NCBI GenBank assembly: GCA_039105265.1
Contig: JAPFFF010000002.1
Span: 7,068,001-7,132,000, forward strand
Reading direction: 5' to 3'
Source of the DNA: Tritrichomonas musculus
Taxonomy: Eukaryota > Parabasalia > Tritrichomonadida > Tritrichomonadidae
Length of the DNA stretch: 64,000 bases
Shown: positions 20,301-29,684 of the stretch, piece by piece
How the letters are laid out: each line of letters begins with the position of its first letter
Numbering within the stretch: the first letter of the stretch is position 1
Notes under the pieces: model-generated
The model's database searches: none
Seen by the model: the letters and a program-made list of their open reading frames with translations, nothing else
What the model was told of the DNA's origin: nothing
Made by a program: the position numbers and the translations under genes

Positions 20301-23300
20301 GATAAATTTGTCCTAGGTGAGAATTGCTTTGAAGGCTGCTCTTCACTTACCAAATTTGTTTGCGAAAAACTATGCAAAGTTCGTATCAGCAAGCAGGCAT
20401 TCAAAGGGTGCAACAAATTAGAAGAATTCTCTTTTACTCATGCAGCAACAGTTATAATTGAAGATGAATGCTTTGTAGGATTGAATAATTTGAAATCAAT
20501 ACTTATTCAAAGTGATGCTGTTAATTTAAATAATAATTGGATCAGTAACTGCCAATCAGTTTACTCTGTCACAATTGAGAGTAGCCAGCATATTGAAGTT
20601 CGAAGTCAATGGTTCCAAAAATGTAATTCGTTAGCTAGCATCACACTAATTTGTGATGCCAATCTCGTTTTAACTGAAGGATGCATTTCAGGGCTTCCAA
20701 ATCTCCAGACCCTTGAAATTAAATCTGGCCAAATTACAATTGAAAATAATTGTATCAATAATTGTTTCGCTTCACAAGCCTACAAGTGGAACTCTTATTC
20801 TAGAAATTATATCAAACTTATATCTAAATCTAAAGTTACAATTGGAAGTGATAGTCTTAATGAATTGTTTTATCTTGGATCAGTTGAAATATCAGGAGAT
20901 CAAGTTAGCATTGGAAATAATTGTTTCTCGCTCAAGAAAATTGGCAATCTCACCAATTCCATAGAAAATATAAAGATACATTCAAATAACGTTGGAATAG
21001 AAAACAACTGCTTTGATTGTTTATGCACTCTCAGATCATTCAATATCCAAAGCAAACAAGTCATCATTGGTAAAGAATGCTTCAAAAAATGTGATTCGCT
21101 TTCATCATTTTCTATTTCAGATGCATCAGAAGTATTTCTTAATTCACAGCTATTTGAAGAATGCTCTAAGCTCAAAAATCTTCAATTAAAATCATCATCT
21201 ATAATCAGACTTGGATTGAACTGTCTCTCTAACTCTACTGGAATTGAAAAGGTTTCATTGGAAAGCAAGGAAGCTTACATCGACAAAGGTTGCTTCTTTG
21301 GCTGCTCATCACTGGTTGCTTTTCAAATTACGAATTGTGAGCAAATCACAATTATGGATAATGCTTTTCTTGGATGCAATAAGCTTGCATCTGTTTCGCT
21401 TGATGCATTAAAATTCACCAAACTGGGAAATTCGTGCTTTTCAGAATGTGCTCGCCTCCAATCAATTAATCTTAGCACTCCCAATGTTGAATTTGGTGAC
21501 TCATGTTTCAAGCAATGTGCAGCACTTACATCAGTTTTATTCAAAAAATATATGTATTCAAGCACGCCTAGAGCAACAAACCGTGTTAACTTTCAAATAG
21601 AAAGCGTAACAATTGGTAAAAATTGTTTTGAAGGTTGTAGCTCGCTTTCGTCTTTTAATTTATCTGAAGTTGGAAAAGTCAAAGTCGATTCGCAGTCATT
21701 CGAAGGATGCAGTAAGCTCGACTCTTTGCTAATTCATGGCAACGAAATTAGCCTAGAAGATGATTTTATCAAAGATTGTAAAATTATTAAAAATATTAAA
21801 TTGTTATCCAATTGTTTTCTCATTGTGCCAACAAAATTCTTTAAGGATGCCGCTGCCCTACAATCAGTTGAAATATCTGGTGAAAAAGTCGTAATTGGAG
21901 AGAATTGCTTTGAGAATTGCTTCAATATTCAAGAAATAGCAGGTTATTATGGAAATGTCACATTTTCAGGAGGACAAATCATTTTGGGTAGCGATTGTTT
22001 TAATAACTGCACTTCTCTTAAATCCTTTACTCTCGAAAATTTTGTTTATGTTGAGCTTGGTGCCAATTTATTGACTGGATGCAATCCATCATACTTCAAA
22101 GCCACACCGTCATCAAATATCGGTCTTGATAATTATTTTGAATATATTGACGACCTAGAATCAGATGATTCTGGTAAACTTTTCCTTGTTCAAAAGAAAG
22201 GATCGGATGATGTTTTTGCTGCAAAAGTTATAAATAAGAGACTTCAATTTTCTTACGATAAAAATAATTTCCTGCAAGAGATGATTTTATCCACAAGGAT
22301 AAATTATCCTGTGATTGATAATGTGATTGGCTTTTCGTTGAAAGATTTTAATAACGAAGACTGGCCAACGGTTATCACGAAGCATCCAGGAAATATTTCA
22401 CTTAAAAATGCAATGAAAAACGCCAATCTTTCCGGAACACAAAAGCACATTATTCTGCTTGGCACAGCGCTTGGAATGAAGTATCTTCATTCAGAAAAAA
22501 TTCCTCTAAATAGCTTAACGACAAACAAAATCTTTCTCGATGAAGAATTCCGTCCTCACATAAAATTCTATGGATGCCATGGAGAATATAAACGAGAGAA
22601 TTACAAAATGGATGCTCGAGCATTTATATTAATTGCATATGAATTGATAACGGGACAACCTCTAAAAGATAAGTCAAATTTGCAGTTGATCAAAGATGAC
22701 AAAATTCGGGAGTTTTTCAATAAATGTATTGTGTCTAATAATTCAATTGAATTCAAAGATATTTTAGCAGAGTTCACTAATGAGCAGTATAGTCAACTTT
22801 TTGAATCTAATGATCAGGAAATTGCGTCTTATCTTAAAGAGTTTGGTATAACTGATTTAACAAGTCGAATCAAATTCACTAATATTTATTATAATATATC
22901 AAGAAGCAGTTTACAAGCGGAAATTGTTGGATATGAGAAAGTGAAAGATAATTTATCTGTTCTAGAGTATGTCAACTATAAAGGACCCAAGTATAATATC
23001 ACACGAATCGGAGACCATGCATTTACAGGCGCACAAATCAAAAAACTCGATTTTAATCCAAATTCGCATGTCTATAGAATTGGCAATGCAGCCTTTGAGA
23101 ATTCTTCACTTAAAGAGATCAGCCTTCCTCCGAGTGTTGAAGAGATTGGAAACTATTGCTTCTGTGGACTTAAAAATCTTGAAATTTTGCACTTTAAAGG
23201 CAAAACATTGACTCTTGGCAAAGGATGCTTTGAAGATTGTCAATCTCTCGAATTAGTCACCTTTGAATGCACTGAAGATATAAATATTGGCGCAGATTCA

Positions 23301-25121
23301 TTTAAAAAATGCAGTCAACTTAAAAGATTTGAATCACGAGGAGTGAATATTTCACTTGGTGAATCCTGCTTCAGTGGTGCAAGTGCACTTTCGGCTAATG
23401 AATTTAAATGTGACAAATTGAAAATTGAAAAGAATTGCTTTGAAAACTGCACGTCTCTCAAGTCATTTGCATACAAAGGAATAAAAAGTATATCAATTGG
23501 CTCAAAAGCATTTCATGGATGTTGTGCGCTCGGTATTATTTCATTGATGGAATGCTCGAACGTTTCTTTCAAAGAAGAATGCTTATCTCATATTAGCAAA
23601 TTGAATCAATTATGTGTGGAGAGTGACGAGATCTTATTTGGAAACAATATGGTCAGTTGTTGCCCATCACTCGCAAATATCAATTTATTCAGTACTCAAA
23701 GCTTCACAATATCAAGTAATGCATTTCAAGGATGCTATCCCTTAACAAACATCACGCTCATGTCACAGTCTACAATACAATTATCTAAAAAGTGCTTTAT
23801 TTGTGCCAATAATTTGCAAATAGCAGTAATTGAGGGACATCAGATCATTGTTGAAGATGAGGTCTTTAAATTATTGAAGAAACTGCAGAGTATCACTTTT
23901 AGTTGCGATGAATTAAAAATCGGAAATTCGGTTTTCGGATTTTGCAGTGAACTTTATTCAGTTATGTTAAATAATGTCAAAAAAGCTGAGTTTGGTTCCA
24001 ATGTATTCACAGATTGTACAAAGCTTAGCACAATCCGTTTTGATGCCACAATGAGCTTGACTGTTGGCGATAATTGCTTCTCTGGTGTTAATTCTCTTCA
24101 AAATGTCTCACTTTTGAGCGAAAAACTAAATATAGGAAATAATTGCTTCAAGAATTGTCGAAATTTATCGTCAATCACATTTCCAAAAGCGCAAAGCATT
24201 GAAATTGGCTCCAATGCATTCGAAGGATGTTCGAAGTTCAACACTAGTATTAATATTACTACATTTTCGGAGCTCACTATTGGTGATGGCTGCTTCAAAT
24301 CGTTGGAAAGCCTTAAATATCTCACGCTTGCGAGTGAAAAAATAACTATTGGCAAAAACGCCTTCAATGAATGCAAAAACCTTTCATCAATCATTTTCAA
24401 CAATGTTTTAAATATATCAATTGGTCCAGGTGCATTTTCCAAATGCATGAAGCTTGATAAGGTTTTCATTTCGGCTGCATCAAATGTCACACTCAGTGAT
24501 GATTGCTTCAATTCTGCAAGTAACATTCAAACTGTATTAATATCAGGCGAAGAAATTAATGTTGGCAGCCGATGCTTCAAGTATTGCACCAAATTGTCAT
24601 CGGTCTCTCTCACAAAGGGTAAAAATGTCACATTTGGCTCAAATCTGTTTGAAGGATCAAATCTCAAGAAATTGAGTATACCAGCCACGTCAAAGGTCGT
24701 TTTGGCTAAATACTGCTTCCATCATGCCGATAGACTTGAATCTGTAACAATCAATTGTGAAGATATTGATGTTGGCGAAAGATGCTTCAATAATTGTAAA
24801 GCTCTCAACTCAATTTACATACAAAAGGTTAAGAACGCAACAATAGGCCCATATTCATTCCGTGAATGCTATAATCTCACAAAATTCACTCTTAATGCTC
24901 CATTGAATTTAACAATTTGTGCCAACTGCTTTGGAGAATCTTACATTCATGAAGTTAATTTAACTGGTGGTAATCTTACTATTGGTGATTACGCATTCTA
25001 TGATAGCACAATTTCGTCTGCATATATAACAAGTACTTTAAGTCATATTTTTGCAGACAATGCATTTTTCCGAAATGGAGGTTTTCGGCCAAAATTGACC
25101 TTAGAAGGAAAAAAATATTAA
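17340..25121 (+). CDS. giant pseudo-GTPase / LRR_5 / pseudokinase / LRR_5 protein (paralogue B)
   Basis: Single exon of 2593 residues. Residues 1-165 are a Ras-like domain lacking a P-loop GKS/T; the switch II region reads FEVWIIVGN instead of WDTAGQ, followed by AKIIILTFNLVKKETICFLNEGWWPIV and ELIVIGTKTSD, like the G4 strand. A charged linker follows (about 170-490), including a 14-residue tandem repeat. A first LRR_5 block covers about 500-1595. Residues 1595-1835 form a protein-kinase fold with Lys in FAAKVI and a plausible alpha-C Glu (FLQEMIL). HRD is replaced by PLN, DFG by FYG, and no APE is visible, so it is a pseudokinase. A second LRR_5 block (about 1840-2593) starts with its own cap module (TNIYYNISRSSLQAEIV...YKGPKYNITRIGDHAF) resembling the cap of the first block. 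No signal peptide, no membrane span, no CaaX. Likely an intracellular scaffold; partners unknown. Confidence 0.85.
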   Translation: MSNKILFLGKYDDNLFSLEEKVVNISKEPLDPEIKNSKPNFIRYPVEEFNFEVWIIVGNVKPTKLFKNLINEAKIIILTFNLVKKETICFLNEGWWPIVNKYKAIDNQELIVIGTKTSDNIDESQIDAMKNNIIFDYSLYFTVNVNNPNSKFIQYIKSKFIPQNKIGKNALKKNSKKRKRETKEKVPKSNKNDDLDNDENQADDDDDDDEGKKIKNEKKKKKSKKPSKKRANKRKNMRSRMRRPSNKEKDITTEEEEEKSETNASSDDNINIKENIEKEPEIEEEEEDVDANVSENGQEEEDADTDVSENGQEEEDSNNEKLIKNDENNNIVNDANNDNDKEVSAKEDDNDFWYDEDEDEDEKDKDSDKDDIYNDNDDVKVERAKEKEMKETQKNKEEEANKGDEMHCEKESSNEAKALENEPRKFEEEQNEDEGIWDDSESEETAKKEAVNNSKEEEESKEEKMKLSRNESEEINEESKEEENPKQETITFKDVNGISYEISLKSQTASVSEAPKAKISIEIPQTVRYQGQLYGVTNINDGAFSNTEIEELFIPSSLTTLSPNWCSGATKLAKIIVDQSNNFFHIDRNRFFIYGPKQDNDHGPNERREILFAPRNIKHDYYVPNEITRIGNYAFFRREELEQFKYNPSPVKKIEFGDFCFSKSKKLWKLEIDCEELKIGSNCFKDCTSLSYTSFKNLKMVSICANAFMNCTKLTRICFNSSFKIDLFDNCFHALQSLQSISLTTSELSIGNECFTNCNNLSSITLRGLSKAKIGASALAGCVSLEKFELTTQSELEIGDFCFSGAKKLHTVDIKYNDKLTFGQGCFENCPALFSVSIKNDSNVNQVNDQSFIISSNPFAGCKSLANVTLASNSTLNLFSESFKDLYTLQSVELTGNKIIIGDNCFENCFNIQKKYNDKSPRNIIIKSASLVEIGSQCFKKSSYLESVEITGMQINIKKESFLGCISLSSFNIPNLQERPIAGIKNDDKFVLGENCFEGCSSLTKFVCEKLCKVRISKQAFKGCNKLEEFSFTHAATVIIEDECFVGLNNLKSILIQSDAVNLNNNWISNCQSVYSVTIESSQHIEVRSQWFQKCNSLASITLICDANLVLTEGCISGLPNLQTLEIKSGQITIENNCINNCFASQAYKWNSYSRNYIKLISKSKVTIGSDSLNELFYLGSVEISGDQVSIGNNCFSLKKIGNLTNSIENIKIHSNNVGIENNCFDCLCTLRSFNIQSKQVIIGKECFKKCDSLSSFSISDASEVFLNSQLFEECSKLKNLQLKSSSIIRLGLNCLSNSTGIEKVSLESKEAYIDKGCFFGCSSLVAFQITNCEQITIMDNAFLGCNKLASVSLDALKFTKLGNSCFSECARLQSINLSTPNVEFGDSCFKQCAALTSVLFKKYMYSSTPRATNRVNFQIESVTIGKNCFEGCSSLSSFNLSEVGKVKVDSQSFEGCSKLDSLLIHGNEISLEDDFIKDCKIIKNIKLLSNCFLIVPTKFFKDAAALQSVEISGEKVVIGENCFENCFNIQEIAGYYGNVTFSGGQIILGSDCFNNCTSLKSFTLENFVYVELGANLLTGCNPSYFKATPSSNIGLDNYFEYIDDLESDDSGKLFLVQKKGSDDVFAAKVINKRLQFSYDKNNFLQEMILSTRINYPVIDNVIGFSLKDFNNEDWPTVITKHPGNISLKNAMKNANLSGTQKHIILLGTALGMKYLHSEKIPLNSLTTNKIFLDEEFRPHIKFYGCHGEYKRENYKMDARAFILIAYELITGQPLKDKSNLQLIKDDKIREFFNKCIVSNNSIEFKDILAEFTNEQYSQLFESNDQEIASYLKEFGITDLTSRIKFTNIYYNISRSSLQAEIVGYEKVKDNLSVLEYVNYKGPKYNITRIGDHAFTGAQIKKLDFNPNSHVYRIGNAAFENSSLKEISLPPSVEEIGNYCFCGLKNLEILHFKGKTLTLGKGCFEDCQSLELVTFECTEDINIGADSFKKCSQLKRFESRGVNISLGESCFSGASALSANEFKCDKLKIEKNCFENCTSLKSFAYKGIKSISIGSKAFHGCCALGIISLMECSNVSFKEECLSHISKLNQLCVESDEILFGNNMVSCCPSLANINLFSTQSFTISSNAFQGCYPLTNITLMSQSTIQLSKKCFICANNLQIAVIEGHQIIVEDEVFKLLKKLQSITFSCDELKIGNSVFGFCSELYSVMLNNVKKAEFGSNVFTDCTKLSTIRFDATMSLTVGDNCFSGVNSLQNVSLLSEKLNIGNNCFKNCRNLSSITFPKAQSIEIGSNAFEGCSKFNTSINITTFSELTIGDGCFKSLESLKYLTLASEKITIGKNAFNECKNLSSIIFNNVLNISIGPGAFSKCMKLDKVFISAASNVTLSDDCFNSASNIQTVLISGEEINVGSRCFKYCTKLSSVSLTKGKNVTFGSNLFEGSNLKKLSIPATSKVVLAKYCFHHADRLESVTINCEDIDVGERCFNNCKALNSIYIQKVKNATIGPYSFRECYNLTKFTLNAPLNLTICANCFGESYIHEVNLTGGNLTIGDYAFYDSTISSAYITSTLSHIFADNAFFRNGGFRPKLTLEGKKY
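18201..18284 (+). repeat. 42 bp in-frame tandem repeat in acidic linker
   Basis: Two 42 bp units (18201-18242, 18243-18284) encode 14-residue repeats sharing VSENGQEEE. They lie in the Glu/Asp-rich linker of paralogue B and are probably a product of replication slippage. Confidence 0.85.
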
Positions 25122-26747
25122 GGTAATTAATGATATATTGCTCTTTTTATTAGTGTATTATTAAATTATACAAATTATTTCGTAATTTTGTTTTATATTT
25201 TCATTTTATGATTTTATTAATTTTTACTTTTTATGAATTTCAAAATTTGAAATTCAAATTTTCGAATTAAATAAAATTGTAATTAAGTAAATAAATAATT
25301 AATTAGAGGTATTCATGTATATCGCATTTTAATAAATTCGATATTTAAAAACAATCGATGTAACAAAAAAAAAAAAAAAAAAAAAAAGGGAATACTTATC
25401 GCACCAGATATTTATTGACCCCGGAGGTTAAGGTCAATATTGACCTTATATCGTACATCAGAAAAAAAAAGTTCGAAACTTTTTTCACTTTTGCAAAAAA
25501 TACCATGAGTAGCTACTCATGCTTTTTTCACATTTTTTCAGGATAAAAAAAATTATAAATGTATTATTTTAGTTTAGGTTGATAATGATTTTTATTATAA
25601 GCATTCACAAGTATTTTAAATATTATCAATCATTCTTTTTGTTACTTTCTAGAAAGAAAAACTAAAATCATCATAATAATTTTAATTAAATAATAGCTAA
25701 ATTGAAATCAAATGCGCAATCCGGGTGAATAGCAATAAATATAGACTGTATATCTTATAATAAAATGAATCCTTTGTGATTTTGAAAGAATATAATATCA
25801 AATATTAATAATATTAGCGAAATTTTGGAATTTGCATAATTAAATGCTTTAAAATAATAAATGATGGCGTAAAAAATACTTTTGGTTGATTGTTTATCTA
25901 GTAGATGCTTAAAATATATATTAATTATTGAGATTCATCTTAACATAAATTGATATCAATAAGAAATTTATGTGTTTGATTTTGAGAAAATTGGTTTCCA
26001 ACAATATCGATGTTTTTTTTTTTTTTTTTTTTTTTTTTGGGTGCAAAACGTCAAAATGTTCAAAATACAAACAACATAAAAAAACAATAAATTGAAACTT
26101 TGCAGATATTGGATGAAATATATATATATAATAGATAATGCAGATATTTGAATCAAATAATTTGCTACACATTTAAATAATTCTATTATTATTCAATTTT
26201 TTCTAACAAATAAATCAAAATTATTTTTTTTTTTTCAAAGGATTTCACAAAAGTGCTCACAAATTTTGTGAAAAACTAAATATTTTTTTTGAAATATAAA
26301 TTGGCTAATATCTAAATAATTTTTTATTTAAAATATTATTAATCGAAATATATTTTAATGTATATTTATTTAATATCAAGATATATATATATTGATATAT
26401 TTTATATTGTATTAAAGAAAATCTTTCATTTAAAATTCCAAATAAATATCGAAATATATTGAAAATATTTTTTTTTTCCTCACAAAAAAGTGCTTAAGCA
26501 ATATCTTGGAAATAAACGCATGGAATCATATAAAATTAGTAATTTATCTTAATTACATATTATATAAATAAAATAAATAAGTTATAATTAAATTGCTAGG
26601 CTAGTTTTCTTCGTGAATACTACTAATTAATTCATTTCCGATCAAGTTTGATCAATATTTTGAATGATATTCAAAATTGAATAAATTTTGATCATTTTCA
26701 ATAGTTTCAAGATTTATAATTTTTTTAAGATCATTTTTATTTTGTAA
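25122..26747. other. 1.6 kb intergenic, AT-rich
   Basis: No ORF with coding character. It contains an A tract at about 25365-25387, a T tract at about 26013-26038, TA-rich runs, the palindrome cluster at 25429-25521 and the sequence ACTTATCGCACC near 25394, which weakly resembles the 15715/17092 inverted-repeat end. Confidence 0.6.
25429..25521. repeat. cluster of three palindromes
   Basis: A perfect 20 bp palindrome TAAGGTCAATATTGACCTTA (25429-25448) is followed by AAAAAAGTT CGA AACTTTTTT (about 25465-25487) and a perfect 18 bp palindrome CATGAGTAGCTACTCATG (25504-25521). An extra TATTGACC at about 25413 can pair with the first GGTCAATA. Three such structures in under 100 bp stand out in otherwise simple AT-rich DNA. 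Confidence 0.75.
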
Positions 26748-27278
26748 ATGATTACATACAAATCATTGGTTGAAGATGATATTAATAGAGAGTTATTTCA
26801 TGGATTCGTTCGTCATCAAGTAGTTACAAAGTGTTTGAGAAAAGAAGATGGGGAATGGACAATTAAAGATGCGCCTTTTATTGATGATTGGTCAGAAGAA
26901 GAATACCAATTTTTGGTCAAATGTCTTAAAAATACAGTTTCAACTGGTGGTTTTGTTTACGCAGCATTTGAAAATAATATAATAAAAGGCTTTGTATCAG
27001 TCGAGCCAAAAATATTTGGAGGCGAAAACAAATACAATGATTTATCATGTATTCATGTTTCGGAAGACATGCGTGGGAAAGGGATCGGAAAGAAACTCTT
27101 TTTAGCAGCTAAAGAATGGGCTAAAAAGAATGGCGCAAAAAAGCTTTACATATCATCGCATTCAGCAGTTGAAACGCAAGCTTTTTACAAAGCAATGGGA
27201 TGCGTTGATGCTCAACAATATGAAAAAAGCCATGTTGAAAGAGAACCATTTGATCGACAACTTGAATGCTTATTATAA
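26748..27278 (+). CDS. GNAT-family N-acetyltransferase, bacterial-like
   Basis: Protein of 176 residues with the GNAT acetyl-CoA-binding motif RGKGIGKKLF (about 109-118), preceded by the beta4 strand LSCIHVSEDM and followed by AKEWAKKNGAKKLYISSHSAVETQAFYKAMGC, the usual motif B region with the catalytic/aromatic FYKAMG. It transfers an acetyl group from acetyl-CoA to an unknown amine. The compact single-domain build and sequence style resemble Firmicutes enzymes, so lateral transfer is likely but inferred. ATG at 26748 gives the full fold. It converges on the MAP65 gene with a TA microsatellite between. Confidence 0.88.
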   Translation: MITYKSLVEDDINRELFHGFVRHQVVTKCLRKEDGEWTIKDAPFIDDWSEEEYQFLVKCLKNTVSTGGFVYAAFENNIIKGFVSVEPKIFGGENKYNDLSCIHVSEDMRGKGIGKKLFLAAKEWAKKNGAKKLYISSHSAVETQAFYKAMGCVDAQQYEKSHVEREPFDRQLECLL

Positions 27279-27295
27279 CGATTAAATCAACATTA

Positions 27296-27324
27296 GTATT
27301 ATATATATATATATATATATATAT
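27296..27324. repeat. TA microsatellite
   Basis: About 14 TA units directly downstream of the acetyltransferase stop. Confidence 0.9.
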
Positions 27325-27423
27325 GGCAATAAATAAAAAAGTAAATAGTGTATTTTGATCAAATAAATTTTTAGCAAAAAAAAAAAAATACAAATCATAA
27401 TAATTAACCATAATAAATAAATT

Positions 27424-29025
27424 CTATTCGAAAGGAAAAGCAAGGTTTTTGTTAGCCTTGTTTCCATCTGTATTCGTGGATTTTTGTGAACTAACACTTT
27501 TTCTTTTGGCATCTGTTCTTAATTGAAATAGCTCAGCTGGAGACAAAGAAATGTTTGCATAATCATCTTCAACTTTTTTGCCATCCCATAAAAAGTCTGT
27601 TCCGTTAGTCTGTTTGTATTCAAGAACTGCAATTAGAATTTTCTTTTCAACTCTTGGAAGAACGAATTTGTATCTCCGCCTTATTTTTTCTGCACGTTTA
27701 TCTATTGTTTTATCATCTCGATTATCTTTGAATGCTTTTTCTTCGATTTCCACTTCTTCATATTCTTTAATCAGTTCGTCTCTCTGCTTCATTAGATCGA
27801 TTATTGGCTGTGATAAAACTAATTTACGCTTCATATTAAATAAAACCGACTCATATTCTGAAAAGGTTGCCATGTTGTCGTCTGGAACTTCTTTTGCATT
27901 TGATATTATATCATCAATTTCTTGTTGAGTATAATGCAATGTTTGGCAAATTGAAACTATTTCGATCTTAATTCGTTCAATTAATTCAGGAAGCTTTTCA
28001 TTTCTTAGTTTTTGAAGTCTGAGAAGTTCATCACTGAAATTTTGTATGCACCTTTCAGTTAATTGGCTGTGCATCTCGACAAAGTCTTTCTTTTCTTGTT
28101 CTGAAACGCCAAGTAGGTCCCATTCATGAGAAATAGCAAGTGCCAATTCTGATATTTGTGCAATTCTACTATTTCGAATAACCGAGAGATCTTCGATGTA
28201 TTCTTGTACAATTTGAAATGATCTTGTGGAAATTTCATTTGATTCAAATAGCTGATTAATTCTGGGAGAAACGCCAACACCTAATTTTGATGTCAAGTTG
28301 AGTATCTTTTCTTTAAGTATAGCAAATTCTTTGGTTCGAGCGTCAACTTCTTCTTCAAGAGCTTTTATTTTGTCTTTGAATCTTTGTTGTCTTTCTTTTG
28401 ATAAGTCTGTCTCACCAATTTCTCCGAATTCCCCACGATCTTCTTTTGAGTATCCAATTTTGTCAAAAAGTTCATCCGTTTGTTTCTTAAGTTCTTCAAA
28501 TTCTGTAATTAGTTCGGTGCATTTAGGTTTAAAGATTTCAAAATTAGAACGAACTTCAGCTAATCGCTGTCTAAGAGTCCCTTCATGACCTGCTTGTTCA
28601 ACAACATCGCATTCTGTTTTTGATGCTCCAATAGCACGAAGAAGCTCAATGTGATGGAATTTAATATTTCTAATTTCTTCATTAATCCGAATTTTTTCCA
28701 TTGATGCTTCTTTTCTTGCTCTATAACGAACTTCACTAATTAATTTATTTAGTTTGTTCTTTTCTTTTTCTATTTCTGAAGGAAGTAATCCAAGTTCATA
28801 CCAAAGTGATTCGAGATTTGTTGGATCAACTGAAACGTCTAAATCAAAAGTAGAAGAGTTGTTCTCTGCAATATTATTATCGCTACTGTCTTTATCGAAA
28901 TCGAGTTTTAATGGTGATGGCGCTTGATCATTTTTAGTATGTATTGGATCTGGGCTTGATATTTGAAATGTAACTTTGTCATCTTGCTGGTTGTTGCAAA
29001 CGGCTTGCGGTTCTTCTGATGACAT
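27424..29025 (-). CDS. MAP65/Ase1/PRC1-family microtubule bundling protein
   Basis: Protein of 533 residues, predominantly coiled coil from about 70 onward. Family signs are LWYELGLLPSEIEKEKNKL near 75, HEWDLLGVSEQEKKDF in the spectrin-like region, and the C-terminal RRYKFVLPRVEKKILIAVLEYKQTNG then FLWDGKKVEDDY, matching the conserved MAP65/PRC1 pattern (LPKLE...W......F..NG). Members cross-link antiparallel microtubules at the mitotic midzone. Trichomonads also have complex cytoskeletal bundles where such a protein could act. The C-terminal tail is basic and Ser-rich (AKRKSVSSQKS), a plausible phosphorylation or microtubule contact region. ATG at 29025. A Polo-like kinase gene lies at 48-50 kb; in animals and yeast Polo regulates this family, so a link is plausible. 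Confidence 0.82.
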   Translation of the reverse strand: MSSEEPQAVCNNQQDDKVTFQISSPDPIHTKNDQAPSPLKLDFDKDSSDNNIAENNSSTFDLDVSVDPTNLESLWYELGLLPSEIEKEKNKLNKLISEVRYRARKEASMEKIRINEEIRNIKFHHIELLRAIGASKTECDVVEQAGHEGTLRQRLAEVRSNFEIFKPKCTELITEFEELKKQTDELFDKIGYSKEDRGEFGEIGETDLSKERQQRFKDKIKALEEEVDARTKEFAILKEKILNLTSKLGVGVSPRINQLFESNEISTRSFQIVQEYIEDLSVIRNSRIAQISELALAISHEWDLLGVSEQEKKDFVEMHSQLTERCIQNFSDELLRLQKLRNEKLPELIERIKIEIVSICQTLHYTQQEIDDIISNAKEVPDDNMATFSEYESVLFNMKRKLVLSQPIIDLMKQRDELIKEYEEVEIEEKAFKDNRDDKTIDKRAEKIRRRYKFVLPRVEKKILIAVLEYKQTNGTDFLWDGKKVEDDYANISLSPAELFQLRTDAKRKSVSSQKSTNTDGNKANKNLAFPFE

Positions 29026-29684
29026 AATTTTTGAAATAGATTTTGGGAACGTTTAATAAATTTATTGAAAATTGAATTTATTTTGAGGAAACAAAAATCT
29101 CAAATGGGAAAGGTATGACTTAAATATTTTTGGGTTTAAATAAAATGAGCAAGGCTTCAATGATATGACTAGTTATGTAATGCTCCATAATTAATTTATC
29201 TGAGATTTAAAATTTCAAATATGCAAATAGGTAGAACCTGGTCCATTTTTGAAACTTTTAGTATATTAACTATAATTTATTATTAGCATTTTGATATAAA
29301 TTTTGGGAAATTAAATTTTTTGTTGATTGGTTAATCAATATATTTAACTGATTTGTATAAAATCTTTTTTGGATGTATTAAAGAAGGTTTAAAAGTTTTT
29401 TTTATTATTATTCCAAATTTGCTGCATTCGGTTTCGTATTGAATCTATTATAGATTATCTGAGCGTTAAAAAATCAAAAAAAAATATTTGAAATTTGTTC
29501 AATCTGTTTTTTCTAAGGCAAATTTTAATGAATTGTCGTATTTAAATTAGTATTACTTCATAGCTGATGAAAAAAAAGTAATTTTTTTATATGAGTTCAA
29601 AAAACGTTATATCAAACTTTTTCAAATTATTATTTTTAACAAAAAAATCGTTATTTATGAAAATTCAAAAAGTTTAAAAGCATC
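29026..29684. other. divergent intergenic spacer
   Basis: 660 bp between the divergent MAP65 and phosphodiesterase starts. AT-rich with short A/T runs. The only marked site is CAAAAAGTT before the phosphodiesterase ATG. Confidence 0.6.
29666..29674 (+). promoter_or_regulatory. CAAAAAGTT upstream motif
   Basis: The motif ends 10 nt before the ATG at 29685, so if it marks transcription initiation the 5' untranslated region would be very short, as is usual in trichomonads. Confidence 0.5.

Noticed and set aside
25388-25405. Another end of the 15715/17092 element
   Set aside because: Only about 9 of 12 bases match and no partner end was found nearby.
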